Shown: one piece after another, positions 27,312-36,462 of the stretch | How the letters are laid out: each line of letters begins with the position of its first letter | How positions within the stretch are numbered: the first letter of the stretch is position 1 | Position numbers and translations under genes: made by a program | Source: Gammaproteobacteria bacterium 53_120_T64 | Lineage (GTDB): Bacteria > Pseudomonadota > Gammaproteobacteria > Pseudomonadales > Porticoccaceae | Direction of reading: 5' to 3' | Assembly: GCA_002162815.1 (NCBI GenBank) | Contig: MAAT01000047.1 | Coordinates: 1 to 64,000 of the forward strand | Length of the DNA: 64,000 nt | Notes under the pieces: generated by a model | What the model was told of the DNA's origin: nothing | Databases searched by the model: none | Seen by the model: the letters and a program-made list of their open reading frames with translations, nothing else

Positions 27312-28331
27312 GTGAATTTTACCGGTGCACACATCCTTTCCATCGAACAATTTGAGCGGGCCGATATCGAGGTGCTGTTTAGCACCGCCGACAGTATGGA
27401 GCCCTACGCCCAGCGTCGACGTATTACCCGCGTTTTGGAGGGCGCGATTCTCGGTAATATGTTTTTTGAGGCGAGCACGCGCACGCGTATTAGTTTTGGT
27501 TCGGCCTTCAATTTATTGGGGGGGGATGTCCGGGAATCTGTCGGTATGGACAGCTCATCGCTGATTAAGGGTGAGTCCCTGCAGGATACGGCCCGCGTGC
27601 TCTCCGGGTTTAGCGATGTGATTTGTATGCGCCACCCCGAGCCGGGCTCGGTGGCTCAGTTTGCCTCGGCGAGTCGCGTGCCGGTGATGAATGGCGGTGA
27701 CGGCAGCAATGAGCACCCCAGCCAGGCCCTGCTCGACCTGTACACCATTGCCAAGGAACTACAGGGTCGGGGCCGTGGTATCGATGGTTTGCGCATTGCC
27801 ATGGTGGGCGACTTGAAATATGGTCGCACCGTGCACTCCCTCTGCAAGCTGCTATCCCTGTACCAGAATATTCAGCTGACGTTGGTGTCCCCGGTTGAAT
27901 TGGCGATGCCCGAACAGTATGTCGAATGCCTGCGCCAGGCCGGGCACCAGGTGGTGATTACCGACCAGTTAGAGGCGAGTATCGCCCATGTCGATATTGT
28001 CTATTCCACCCGCATTCAGGAAGAACGCTTCAGCGACCGCGCTCAGGCCGATCTGTACCGTGGTCGTTTTCGTCTCAATCAGGCTATTTACACCGAACAC
28101 TGTGAGCCCAATACGGTGATTATGCATCCCCTGCCACGGGATTCCCGGGTCGAAGCGAATGAGCTCGATACTGATCTCGATGCCAACCCCAACCTGGCTA
28201 TTTTTCGCCAGGCGGATAACGGCTTACTGGTGCGTATGGCCTTGTTTGCGCTGGTGCTCGATGTCGCCCACCTGGTCGACCGACATGCGAGAGATGTGCA
28301 TTGGCACAATTCCCGAGATTTGACAACGTGA
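27312..28331 (+). CDS. pyrB: Aspartate carbamoyltransferase catalytic chain PyrB
   Basis: PyrB condenses carbamoyl phosphate and aspartate in pyrimidine synthesis. The 339-residue chain contains FFEASTRTRISF (about residues 51-62) for carbamoyl phosphate, the KGES loop (about 82-87), NGGDGSNEHPSQALLDLYTI (about 127-146), GDLKYGRTVHSL (about 162-173) and HPLPRDSRVEANELD near residue 270. The start is a GTG, with AGAGGACCC just upstream. No pyrI or pyrC-like gene follows, so the holoenzyme make-up is unclear. Its stop overlaps the next gene. Confidence 0.96.
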   Translation: MNFTGAHILSIEQFERADIEVLFSTADSMEPYAQRRRITRVLEGAILGNMFFEASTRTRISFGSAFNLLGGDVRESVGMDSSSLIKGESLQDTARVLSGFSDVICMRHPEPGSVAQFASASRVPVMNGGDGSNEHPSQALLDLYTIAKELQGRGRGIDGLRIAMVGDLKYGRTVHSLCKLLSLYQNIQLTLVSPVELAMPEQYVECLRQAGHQVVITDQLEASIAHVDIVYSTRIQEERFSDRAQADLYRGRFRLNQAIYTEHCEPNTVIMHPLPRDSRVEANELDTDLDANPNLAIFRQADNGLLVRMALFALVLDVAHLVDRHARDVHWHNSRDLTT

Positions 28332-29542
28332 GCGAACGAAAAGTCGCGCAGCCGGCGCAAGAGACAATAAGTAGCGCCGCTGTGCCCTCACAGCATGCCG
28401 CTGATTTTGATGATATACGGCCCTATAACGATGACGAGTTTGCCGCTATTTTTGCGCGCTTAATTGCGGCGCGTGAATTTGTCGACACCCTGGGCAGTAT
28501 GAAATTCCCGCGTCTGTATCGTGTACTGCCCTGGCTTTTGCGCCCGCTGATTCGCAAGACAATGGCGCGAGCCTTTGCGGGTGTGGCCAGTGTTGGCGAT
28601 TTCCAGGCCTTGATGGATAAGCAACTGCGAAAATTGCTGGCCCGAGATAATAGCCAGCTCACGGTTAGGGGTCTTGAAAATCTCGATCCTCAGCAGTCGT
28701 ATCTGTTTATCAGTAATCACCGCGATATCGCCATGGATCCGGCCTTCACCATTCTTGCTCTGCATCAACACGGTATGGATTCATTGCGTATTGCGATTGG
28801 CGACAACCTGCTAACGAAACCCTTTGTGTCTGATTTAATGCGTTTAAATAAAAGCTTTATCGTGCGCCGTTCCGTAGCGGGGCGGCGCGAAAAGCTGACC
28901 GCGCTGAAGCACCTATCGGCCTATATTCGTTTTTCCTTACAGCGGGAGCAGCAGTCGATTTGGATTGCCCAGCGCGAGGGCCGCGCCAAGGACGGTATGG
29001 ATGGCACCGAAACGGCATTGTTGAAAATGCTCGCCCTGTGTAAGTCTAAAACCGAGAGTTTTGCCGAGCTGATACAGGGACTCAAGGTGGTGCCGGTGTC
29101 GATATCCTACGAGTGGGATCCCTGCGACGGGGCTAAGGCCAAAGAGCTCTATGCCCACCAAACGGCGGGCACTTATGAAAAGGCTGAGCATGAAGACTTT
29201 GCCAGTATTTATCGCGGCATCGTCGGCAATAAGGGGCATATTTATGTCACCTTTGGCGACCTACTGAGCCAGCCCTTTGCGGATGCCGCCAGCCTGGCGG
29301 CAGAAATCGATCGTCAAATTATCGCCAACTACCGTTTACAGGCCCCCCACTGGCTGGCCTATGAGCGCTTGCACGGCCTGTCTGAGCAGGCTCTACAGGC
29401 GAGGGCGACCCTCGATGCGGATTGGTCGGCGGTGGGCTGCGCCTTTGATGAACGGTTGGCGACTATTCCGATGGCGCATCGCGATACTTTACTCGCCGCT
29501 TATGCCAACCCGGTGGTGCAATTTTTACGGCGTGACAGCTAG
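28328..29542 (+). CDS. 1-acyl-glycerol-3-phosphate/PlsB-like acyltransferase
   Basis: This ~404-residue protein has the lysophospholipid/glycerol-phosphate acyltransferase fold. The HxxxxD catalytic motif is NHRDIAMD (about residues 128-135 of this start). The downstream RLNKSFIVRRS and AQREGRAKDG segments match the GxRS- and EGxR-type substrate motifs. No clear membrane helices are present apart from a short WLLRPLIRK stretch. The start is uncertain: GTG at 28328 overlaps the pyrB stop (GTGA), while an ATG at 28301 would overlap pyrB by ~30 bases. The tight overlap suggests coupling with pyrB. Confidence 0.8.
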   Translation: MSERKVAQPAQETISSAAVPSQHAADFDDIRPYNDDEFAAIFARLIAAREFVDTLGSMKFPRLYRVLPWLLRPLIRKTMARAFAGVASVGDFQALMDKQLRKLLARDNSQLTVRGLENLDPQQSYLFISNHRDIAMDPAFTILALHQHGMDSLRIAIGDNLLTKPFVSDLMRLNKSFIVRRSVAGRREKLTALKHLSAYIRFSLQREQQSIWIAQREGRAKDGMDGTETALLKMLALCKSKTESFAELIQGLKVVPVSISYEWDPCDGAKAKELYAHQTAGTYEKAEHEDFASIYRGIVGNKGHIYVTFGDLLSQPFADAASLAAEIDRQIIANYRLQAPHWLAYERLHGLSEQALQARATLDADWSAVGCAFDERLATIPMAHRDTLLAAYANPVVQFLRRDS

Positions 29543-29607
29543 CTGTGCCGGTATTGCCTGCAATACTCTGCCACGCCAAATGAACTAGCCACGCGAGTAC
29601 CTGACCT

Positions 29608-31809
29608 ATTTCACTCTCCGAGCAAGATAAAGCCACCATTCAAAGCGCCTACCGGGATTTTCTCGCGGCGCGCTCACTGCGCCCGCGTCTGGGGCAGCGA
29701 CAGATGATTGGTCATATCGCCTCCTTTCTGGGGGCTATCGAACGCGACGCGGAGGGTCAGCGGCTGTCCGAAAATAACGTCATTGCCATTGAGGCCGGTA
29801 CGGGCACGGGTAAAACCGTGGCCTATCTGCTATCGGTTTTGTCGTTGGCAAAAGCGGCGGGTAAAAAGGTGGTGGTGGCCACCGGTACTGTGGCGCTACA
29901 GGGGCAGTTACTGGATAGAGATATCCCCGACGTATTGGCGGCGACAGGCTGGGATTACAAACTGGCACTGGCCAAGGGGCGGGGGCGCTACCTTTGCCCC
30001 CTGCGTCTACAGCAGTGCAATGACACGGCCAAGTCCCAAGATGCCGGGCTGTTCTTGTTTGAGGATGAGCTGGCCTTCCAGCCCGACCGCCAGAGTGGCG
30101 AAACCCTGCAGGCCATGGACGAGGCCCTACAGGTGGGCAGTTGGGATGGCGACCGGGATGCTTGGCCAGAAGCGGTACCGGCAGCAACCTGGCAAGCCCT
30201 CACCGTGGATCGCAATCAGTGTGCCGGTCGGCGCTGTCGCCTTATTGCAGAGTGCTGCTTTTTCAAGGCGCGGGAAGCTCTCGACGGCGCGGACTGCATT
30301 GTCGCCAACCATGATTTGGTGATGGCCGATCTGGCTCTGGGGGGCGGGGCGATACTCTCGGCACCGGAAGATACCATTTATGTGTTTGATGAAGCCCATC
30401 GTCTCGGCACCACGGCGCTGAACCACTTTGCCAGCCAGTGTCGCTTAAAGGCTACAAGCCAATGGCTTGAGCAAATGCAAAAAACCTTAAAGGCGATGGC
30501 AGCGCCCTTTGCGGAAATGCCCGACATTACCCACCGTGGCACCGAGCTTGGCGAAATCTCTGTGTTGGCCCGTCAGCTGTTGCAACAGGCTAGCCCGCTG
30601 TTTGAAAGTACACTAGAAAATAGTACAAACGCTGAGGCTGGGCAGAATTTTGGTAACAGCCCGGTGCGCTACCGCTACCCGGAGGGGATTGTTGATGGGG
30701 CCTGTCGTGCGCTCAGCGAGGACCTGACGGCCGTCTTTGTACGTTTGAGCAGCCGTATGGAAAACCTTCACGGTGTGTTGGAGGATGCCCTCGAAAACAG
30801 CCACCAGCCGGTGCCAAGGGTTGATATTGAGCAGTACTTTCAAGTCGCAGGACAGTGGCTGGGTCGGGCCAATGCGGCGACAGAGTTGTGGTCGGCGATG
30901 GGCCGCCCCGACCCCGCCGGTCAGCCCCCCATGGCGCGCTGGTTGACGTATGAAGATAACGGCGATATTCGGCTTTCAGTGAGCCCGATATCGGCTGGAC
31001 TTCGGCTCAACGAATTACTGTGGCAGCGCTGCTATGGCGCGATTACCACTTCGGCGACGTTGCGTGTGCTCGGCGATTTTGAGCGTTTTAAAAGTGATAG
31101 TGGCATGGCGGCGGATACTCAGTGCGAAGTCGTGGCGGGCGCCTTCGATTATGCCAATGCCGGCTTATTGGTGGTGCCCAATATTGGTGCCGAAGCCAGT
31201 GATGCCCGCGCCCACACCCAGGCACTGATCGAACATTTACCGGCCTTACTTTATCCCGATGCCGATATGGCGTCTGGCAATGAGGTGGTGGCCGAGAACA
31301 AGGCTATTTCGGGTGCCGGGGTCTTGGTGCTCTTTGCCTCGCGCCGACAAATGGAAGAGCTGGTTGGCGCCCTAGCCGATGACCTGCCCTGGCAGCTGTT
31401 GGTGCAGGGGGAGTTAAGTACCGCCGAAATCGTCAGCCGCCACCGAGCAACCATTGACGGGGGTGAGCGCAGTGTGATATTCGGACTGGCTAGCTTTGCC
31501 GAGGGCATGGACTTACCCGGTGCCTATTGTCAGCACGTGATTATTGCCAAATTGCCCTTTGCCGTGCCGGACGATCCTCTGCAGGCGGCATTGGCCGAGT
31601 GGGTGGAAAGTAAGGGTGGCAATGCCTTTCGGGAAATCACCTTGCCCGATGCGGCACTGCGTTTAATACAGGCCTGTGGGCGTTTATTACGCCATGAAGA
31701 TGATCGCGGACGGGTCACTATTCTCGATCGGCGGCTGGTGACTAAAAGTTATGGTCGCCAGTTGCTGGCGTCGCTGCCGCCGTTCAAGCAAGTGATTGAG
31801 CGGGGCTAG
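29608..31809 (+). CDS. dinG: ATP-dependent DNA helicase DinG (start codon non-standard)
   Basis: DinG is a 5'-to-3' XPD-like [4Fe-4S] helicase that resolves R-loops and other structures. Walker [10 protein letters not shown], four cluster Cys residues (RYLCPL, QQCND, RRCRL, AECCFF region), the DEAH box (VFDEAHRLG) and the C-terminal motifs ([28 protein letters not shown]) are all present. The first ATG (29704) falls inside the Q-motif (LGQRQM). The same frame continues upstream for 32 family-like codons ([20 protein letters not shown]) with no ATG, GTG or TTG before the TGA at 29602. Initiation may use ATT at 29608, or the 5' end may be mis-sequenced. It converges with dxs, overlapping by four bases. 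Confidence 0.9.
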   Translation: MSLSEQDKATIQSAYRDFLAARSLRPRLGQRQMIGHIASFLGAIERDAEGQRLSENNVIAIEAGTGTGKTVAYLLSVLSLAKAAGKKVVVATGTVALQGQLLDRDIPDVLAATGWDYKLALAKGRGRYLCPLRLQQCNDTAKSQDAGLFLFEDELAFQPDRQSGETLQAMDEALQVGSWDGDRDAWPEAVPAATWQALTVDRNQCAGRRCRLIAECCFFKAREALDGADCIVANHDLVMADLALGGGAILSAPEDTIYVFDEAHRLGTTALNHFASQCRLKATSQWLEQMQKTLKAMAAPFAEMPDITHRGTELGEISVLARQLLQQASPLFESTLENSTNAEAGQNFGNSPVRYRYPEGIVDGACRALSEDLTAVFVRLSSRMENLHGVLEDALENSHQPVPRVDIEQYFQVAGQWLGRANAATELWSAMGRPDPAGQPPMARWLTYEDNGDIRLSVSPISAGLRLNELLWQRCYGAITTSATLRVLGDFERFKSDSGMAADTQCEVVAGAFDYANAGLLVVPNIGAEASDARAHTQALIEHLPALLYPDADMASGNEVVAENKAISGAGVLVLFASRRQMEELVGALADDLPWQLLVQGELSTAEIVSRHRATIDGGERSVIFGLASFAEGMDLPGAYCQHVIIAKLPFAVPDDPLQAALAEWVESKGGNAFREITLPDAALRLIQACGRLLRHEDDRGRVTILDRRLVTKSYGRQLLASLPPFKQVIERG

Positions 31810-33734
31810 TTTGCGGTCTGGGTTTTTGCCAATCGCGTGTTAATGGTGGTGCAAATACTCCTGGCATCGAGGCCCGCCGTGCTGATCTGTGCGGCGTGAG
31901 TGGCGTGATCGATAAACAGATCCGGTAAGCCGAGATGTAGCATGGCAACGACGATGCCCTGCTCGGCAAAATATTCACTGACACCGGCGCCAGCGCCACC
32001 GGCAATAGCATTTTCCTCCAGGGTGACGATCAGCGTGTGATCGGCGGCTAACTGCTTGAGCAGCTCGGTGTCGAGGGGTTTGATAAAACGCATATCGGCG
32101 ACACTACTGTCGAGCTCTTCACCCACGCTGAGTGCCGTCGATAACAGGGCGCCAAAGTTGAGGATGGCGACTTGCTGGCCGCGGCGGCTGAGTCGACCCT
32201 TGCCGATGGGTAGGGCTGTCATCGTTTGTTCTATTTCGACACCGGGCCCGGTGCCGCGAGGATAGCGCACGGCTGCAGGGCCGGGGTGACAGTAGCCGGT
32301 GTAGAGCATTTGTCGGGCTTCATTCTCATCGGCTGGGGCCATAATCACCATATTGGGAATACAGCGCATAAAGCTGATATCAAAGCTGCCGGCATGGGTG
32401 GCGCCGTCTTCGCCGACCAGTCCCGCGCGATCGATGGCAAACAAGACGTCGAGGTTTTGCAGGGCGACATCGTGAATTAATTGGTCGTAGGCGCGCTGTA
32501 AAAAAGTGGAGTAAATAGCCACTACCGGCTTTTTGCCCTCGCAGGCGATACCGGCGGCGAGGGTGACGGCGTGTTGCTCGGCGATGGCGACATCGTGAAA
32601 TTGCCGGGGGAAGCGCTCGGCAAATTCGACCATGCCCGAGCCTTCGCTCATGGCCGGGGTAATGGCAACAAGTTCGGGGTGATCGCCGGCCATATCGCAG
32701 AGCCAGTCACCAAAAATGTGTTGGTATTTGGGTCGCTTTGGCGTGCTGGGCCGTTTCACGGGGGGCGTTTCTACGCCTGGGGTGGGGATTTTGTTTAGTG
32801 CGTGATAGCCAATGGGGTCTTCCTCGGCCGGTAAAAAGCCTTTACCTTTCTGGGTGGCGACGTGCAGCAGTACTGGCCCGGTGACCTGTTTAAGGTTTTC
32901 GAGGGTGTGTACCAGCAGGGGGATATTGTGGCCGTCAATGGGGCCAATATAGGTAAAGCCGAGTTCTTCAAAGATGATGCCGGGTGCAACCAGAGCTTTC
33001 ATTAACTCTTCGGTTTTGCGAATAATACCGGAGGTCGAAGGAAAGGCTTTTAACAGCGTTTTGGTGCTTTCACGAAACAGGTTGTAGAACTTGCTCGACC
33101 ACAGCTTTGAAAAGTAAGTGGCCAGCCCGCCGACACTTTTTGAAATCGACATATTATTGTCGTTGAGCACCACCAGCATGTCGAGGTCGACATGGGCGAT
33201 GTGGTTGAGGGCCTCGAAGGCCATACCTGCGGTCATGGCGCCATCGCCAATCACTGCGACACAACGGCGTTTCAGAGGGTCATCTTCGCTTTGGTCTATG
33301 GCGGAGCCTATCGCCATACCCAGGGCCGCGCTTAAAGAAGTGCTGGAATGGCCGACGCCAAAGGGGTCGTATTCACTCTCTTGCCGGTTGGGGAAGCCGG
33401 CCAGGCCATCGCGATGGCGAATGTTCAGTAGCTCTTCACGCCGCCCGGTAAGGATTTTGTGGGGATAGGTCTGGTGGCCAACATCCCATACCAATCGGTC
33501 ATCGGGGGTGTTAAATACGTAGTGCAGAGCGACGGTGAGTTCGACGACGCCGAGTCCGGCACCGAAATGGCCGCCCGATTGACCGACGGAATAGAGTAAA
33601 TAGGCACGTAGTTCGTCTGCCACCTGTTCGAGCTCGCTTGCAGGCAGGGCGCGCAACTGAGCTGGCCAATCAATGCGATCCAACAGGGGTGTGGCGGGCC
33701 GGCTGAGCGGAATGTCGGAATACGTGGCGGTCAT
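31806..33734 (-). CDS. dxs: 1-deoxy-D-xylulose-5-phosphate synthase Dxs
   Basis: Dxs makes DXP from pyruvate and glyceraldehyde 3-phosphate, the first step of the MEP isoprenoid route; ispD and ispF later in the window belong to the same pathway. The 642-residue transketolase-like protein shows [17 protein letters not shown] (about residues 83-99), the thiamine-diphosphate motif [16 protein letters not shown] with [11 protein letters not shown] (about 160-200), and the pyrimidine-domain [15 protein letters not shown] (about 430-444). It is the last gene of the xseB-ispA-dxs cluster. Confidence 0.98.
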   Translation of the reverse strand: MTATYSDIPLSRPATPLLDRIDWPAQLRALPASELEQVADELRAYLLYSVGQSGGHFGAGLGVVELTVALHYVFNTPDDRLVWDVGHQTYPHKILTGRREELLNIRHRDGLAGFPNRQESEYDPFGVGHSSTSLSAALGMAIGSAIDQSEDDPLKRRCVAVIGDGAMTAGMAFEALNHIAHVDLDMLVVLNDNNMSISKSVGGLATYFSKLWSSKFYNLFRESTKTLLKAFPSTSGIIRKTEELMKALVAPGIIFEELGFTYIGPIDGHNIPLLVHTLENLKQVTGPVLLHVATQKGKGFLPAEEDPIGYHALNKIPTPGVETPPVKRPSTPKRPKYQHIFGDWLCDMAGDHPELVAITPAMSEGSGMVEFAERFPRQFHDVAIAEQHAVTLAAGIACEGKKPVVAIYSTFLQRAYDQLIHDVALQNLDVLFAIDRAGLVGEDGATHAGSFDISFMRCIPNMVIMAPADENEARQMLYTGYCHPGPAAVRYPRGTGPGVEIEQTMTALPIGKGRLSRRGQQVAILNFGALLSTALSVGEELDSSVADMRFIKPLDTELLKQLAADHTLIVTLEENAIAGGAGAGVSEYFAEQGIVVAMLHLGLPDLFIDHATHAAQISTAGLDARSICTTINTRLAKTQTAN

Positions 33735-33801
33735 GTAGGGCGGCTAAGGGGGTGATTTTTAAGGCGGCAATCTTACACGATATCGCGCTAAATAGGGTGG
33801 C

Positions 33802-34686
33802 TCAGTGATCCCGGCTGACGATAAAGTCGGCGATATTTCGCAGCTGGTCGGCACGCTCGTCAAACTGGCTAAGGGCAGTGATAGCTTGGGTGTGCAGCTG
33901 GGCTAGCATCTTTTTTGCACCGTCATCGCCGAGCAGCGAGGTGTAGGTCGATTTATTGTGCAATTGGTCGGCACCGGCCTGTTTGCCGAGTACGGCGGTA
34001 TTGCCCTCACTGTCGAGGATATCGTCTTTCACCTGAAAGGCGAGACCGATGGCTCTACCGTAGCTGCGTAGCTTGTTTAATGCTGCGCTATCACCTGAGT
34101 CGCTACTTTGGGCGCCCATGGAAATACTGGCAACGATCAGGTCGCCGGTTTTATGGGCGTGCATGGTTTCTAGATAAGAGAGGTCGACGCTGGTATCGGT
34201 GGCGTATAAATCCATTGCCTGTCCCTTGACCATGCCAGCGGCACCGGCCGCCTGGGCGAGTTCGTGCACCAGAGCCAGAGCGGTTGTTGGACTGACCTGT
34301 GTCAGCTGGCTTAGCTGCTCGAAGGCGAGGGCCTGGAGGCCATCCCCGGCGAGAATGGCGGTGGCTTCATCATAGGCGATATGGCAAGTGGGGCGGCCCC
34401 GGCGCAGGTCATCGTCATCCATGGCCGGTAGATCATCGTGAATTAGTGAATAGCAGTGGATTAACTCGAGGGCGGTGGCGATGTGGTCGGTGTCACTGTT
34501 GACGGAGCCAAGACAGCGAGCAGCGGCGTAGACTAGACAGGGGCGAATGCGCTTGCCCTGCTGAAGTGTGGAGTAGCGCAGTGCGGCATGTAAGGGCAGG
34601 TCGTGCTCGAGGGCTAGACTGCTCTCGAGGTGTCGTTCGACGCGCTCACGACATTCCTGCAGGAAGTTGTCGAAGCTTTGCTTCAC
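33802..34686 (-). CDS. ispA: Farnesyl diphosphate synthase IspA
   Basis: IspA builds geranyl and farnesyl diphosphate from DMAPP and IPP. The 295-residue all-helical prenyltransferase has the first Asp-rich motif DDLPAMDDDDLRRGRPT (about residues 84-100) and the second, KDDILD (about 222-227). A longer frame would start at 34788, but the GTG at 34686 overlaps the xseB stop (GTGA) and gives the normal N-terminus, so it is preferred. The neighbours xseB and dxs form the standard cluster. Confidence 0.96.
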   Translation of the reverse strand: MKQSFDNFLQECRERVERHLESSLALEHDLPLHAALRYSTLQQGKRIRPCLVYAAARCLGSVNSDTDHIATALELIHCYSLIHDDLPAMDDDDLRRGRPTCHIAYDEATAILAGDGLQALAFEQLSQLTQVSPTTALALVHELAQAAGAAGMVKGQAMDLYATDTSVDLSYLETMHAHKTGDLIVASISMGAQSSDSGDSAALNKLRSYGRAIGLAFQVKDDILDSEGNTAVLGKQAGADQLHNKSTYTSLLGDDGAKKMLAQLHTQAITALSQFDERADQLRNIADFIVSRDH

Positions 34687-34928
34687 TCTAGACCCGCGTC
34701 GATAAAATCGACGGTTTTTACATCGCCATCCGTATCGCTGGTTAAAATGCGCACCCGTTGCTCGGCTTGGTTGAGGGCGGACTGGCAATCGCGGGTGATT
34801 TTGATACCCTTTTCAAAGGATTTTAGTGCTTCATCCAAATTGAGGTTGCCGGTTTCCAGAGACTCGACCAGGGTTTCGAGTTGCTTTAAGCTTTGTTCAA
34901 AATTAATCGCGCGCTTTCTTGTTGCCAT
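34683..34928 (-). CDS. xseB: Exodeoxyribonuclease VII small subunit XseB
   Basis: XseB partners with XseA in exonuclease VII, which degrades single-stranded DNA from both ends. The ~81-residue helical protein has the family core INFEQSLKQLETLVESLETGNLNLDEALKSFEKGI. The ATG at 34928 gives MATRKRA..., while an alternative frame opening at 34946 adds six residues. It is translationally coupled to ispA by a four-base overlap. xseA is not in this window. Confidence 0.94.
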   Translation of the reverse strand: MATRKRAINFEQSLKQLETLVESLETGNLNLDEALKSFEKGIKITRDCQSALNQAEQRVRILTSDTDGDVKTVDFIDAGLE

Positions 34929-35039
34929 GCTAATAATCACTGTCAATAAAACGGGGCTAACCCTAACTGAGAGGCACTGTAGAGGTCAATACAATGCCGG
35001 GCGATGCTGAGTTGAGTGGCTCATCTTAAGCTGGCTCAG

Positions 35040-35057
35040 GGTAGGATATATCCTACA
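35040..35057. promoter_or_regulatory. GacA/UvrY-like upstream palindrome
   Basis: GTAGGATATATCCTAC (35041-35056) is a perfect 16-base palindrome. It fits the TGTARG-N6-CYTACA form of the response-regulator site found upstream of csrB/rsmZ-type RNA genes, except for G in place of the first T. It lies ~70 bases before the presumed start of the small RNA. Confidence 0.6.
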
Positions 35058-35104
35058 TGATTTACAGATTTTGCTGAATGGTCTATTGCCTATGAAAAGA
35101 GCAT

Positions 35105-35110
35105 TATACT
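35105..35110 (+). promoter_or_regulatory. Putative -10 element of the CsrB-like RNA
   Basis: TATACT at 35105-35110 is a good -10 hexamer. No strong -35 lies at 16-18 bases upstream, as expected for a promoter that depends on an activator bound at the palindrome. Transcription would begin near 35117. Confidence 0.4.
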
Positions 35111-35116
35111 TGCCAC

Positions 35117-35360
35117 ATGGATGTGTTGGACAAGGATGTTGCAGACATGGAAGTGGTCAGGATGGCCGGCTCAGGATGAGCGCTTAGACGACGAGCCAGG
35201 ATGGCTCGTTTACAGGGAAGAGGTCAGGATGACCGTTTACTATAGGGAATATAGTCAGATCATATAGGGATATGGTTCTGATTTACACCACAGCTGGATG
35301 CACTTTGCTAGTACTACTTTAACACCCTCTTACACCTCCAGTAAGAGGGTGTTTTTATTT
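35117..35360 (+). ncRNA. CsrB/RsmZ-like small RNA (CsrA/RsmA sponge)
   Basis: No gene fills this interval, yet it holds four short hairpins that each present the same loop AGGAT: GGTC/GGCC arms at 35155-35167, GCTC/GAGC at 35169-35181, CGAGCC/GGCTCG at 35192-35208 and GGTC/GACC at 35222-35234. CsrB-type RNAs use CAGGATG in hairpin loops to bind CsrA. Further unpaired GGA motifs occur at about 35120, 35129, 35134, 35149 and 35296. The stems differ in sequence but keep pairing. A 12-bp terminator ends the unit at ~35360. Such RNAs sequester CsrA/RsmA and so control carbon storage, motility and exopolysaccharide. The length of ~240 nt suits the class. The 5' end is inferred. Confidence 0.82.
35322..35360 (+). 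terminator. Strong intrinsic terminator of the CsrB-like RNA
   Basis: A perfect 12-bp stem ACACCCTCTTAC / GTAAGAGGGTGT (35322-35333 and 35341-35352) with a seven-base loop is followed by TTTTTATTT. Confidence 0.93.
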
Positions 35361-35563
35361 GTACTGCTTTTCCCGACTGCCATCAATTATTTTCTTTGCT
35401 GCCCTCTTCTTTTATCGAGTACTTCTCTTTTTCACGCCTGAAAATAGGCCTTGGCATTTATAGTCGCTAGGCATATGTTCGGTGCCTGTCGATTAAGGCA
35501 GGTTGAAAAAAGTGCGTCAATAGTGACGCGCTAAGTCCAGTGAAGTGTTTAAGGGGGGGGATT

Positions 35564-36343
35564 ATGGATCTTGGTATTAGTGGTAAGCAGGCGATTGTCT
35601 GTGGCGCGAGTCAGGGCTTGGGTTTGGCCTGTGCTCGCGCTTTGGTTCAGGAAGGCGTCAATTTAACGGTAATTGCTCGCACTCCCGGGCCATTGCAAGA
35701 GGCTGTTGATCGTTTAAATCTATTGAGCGGGGCGACGATAACCGCGGTGGTGGGTGATATCACCACAGACGAAGGGCGCGATGCAGTACTGGAGGCCTGT
35801 CCTGAGCCCGATATATTAATCAACAACGCGGGTGGCCCGCCGCCCGGTGATTTTCGCGACTGGCGGCAGAAGGAATGGTTCGATGCGGTGAATAGCAATA
35901 TGTACTCGGCCATCGATATGATTCGCCGTACTCTCGACGGTATGGCAGAGCGAGGCTTTGGTCGCATTGTCAATATTACCAGCACGGCTGTTAAGTCACC
36001 GATGCCTGGTCTTGGGCTGTCAAATGGTGCGCGGGCGGGTTTGAGTGGCTGGGTGGCCGGTGTCGCCCGAGAGAAAGTCCGCGACAATGTCACTATCAAT
36101 AATTTGCTACCGGGGCTTTTTACGACCGCTAGAGGGCATGGTTATTTAGCTTATCGAGCGGCGCAGGAGGGTGTTAGTGCCGAGGCCTACGAACAGCAAT
36201 TCTACGTATCTAGCCCTGCTGGGCGCATGGGTGAACCCGCTGAGTTTGGCGCAACCTGTGCTTTTTTATGCAGTGCCATGAACGGCTATATGACGGGGCA
36301 GAATATTTTGTTGGACGGGGGTGTCTACTCGGGCACTTACTAG
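35564..36343 (+). CDS. SDR-family oxidoreductase lacking the usual Tyr-x3-Lys pair
   Basis: This ~259-residue Rossmann protein of the short-chain dehydrogenase family has the cofactor motif GASQGLG (about residues 14-20), the NNAG motif (about 87-90) and the active-site Ser in VNITSTAV (about 138). Where YxxxK is expected, the sequence reads SNGARAGL, so both catalytic Tyr and Lys are replaced. This Ser-Asn-x-x-Arg form is known in a divergent ketoacyl-reductase-like group of SDRs. The ATG at 35564 follows a run of eight G residues that serves as the Shine-Dalgarno. Substrate unknown. It converges with the monooxygenase gene. Confidence 0.82.
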   Translation: MDLGISGKQAIVCGASQGLGLACARALVQEGVNLTVIARTPGPLQEAVDRLNLLSGATITAVVGDITTDEGRDAVLEACPEPDILINNAGGPPPGDFRDWRQKEWFDAVNSNMYSAIDMIRRTLDGMAERGFGRIVNITSTAVKSPMPGLGLSNGARAGLSGWVAGVAREKVRDNVTINNLLPGLFTTARGHGYLAYRAAQEGVSAEAYEQQFYVSSPAGRMGEPAEFGATCAFLCSAMNGYMTGQNILLDGGVYSGTY

Positions 36344-36406
36344 CGCTGTGTGCGCGTCAGGAAGTTGTCTGCGGAAATGATTTTATAGGCGCTTTTTTTG
36401 TATAAG

Positions 36407-36445
36407 GCTAACCCGCGCTACCAGTGTATGGTAGCGCGGGTTAGC
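36407..36445. terminator. Long bidirectional hairpin between the SDR and monooxygenase genes
   Basis: A perfect 17-bp inverted repeat beginning GCTAACCCGCGCTACCA surrounds a five-base loop, placed between the two converging stops. T-runs are short, but position and stability suggest transcription termination for both genes. Confidence 0.7.
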
Positions 36446-36462
36446 AATTTTAAGCGAACTAC

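Noticed and set aside
35155-35234. CRISPR array (repeated AGGAT units)
   Set aside because: The repeated unit is only ~7 bases, spacing is irregular, and each unit sits in its own hairpin; no cas genes. A CsrA-binding RNA explains it better.
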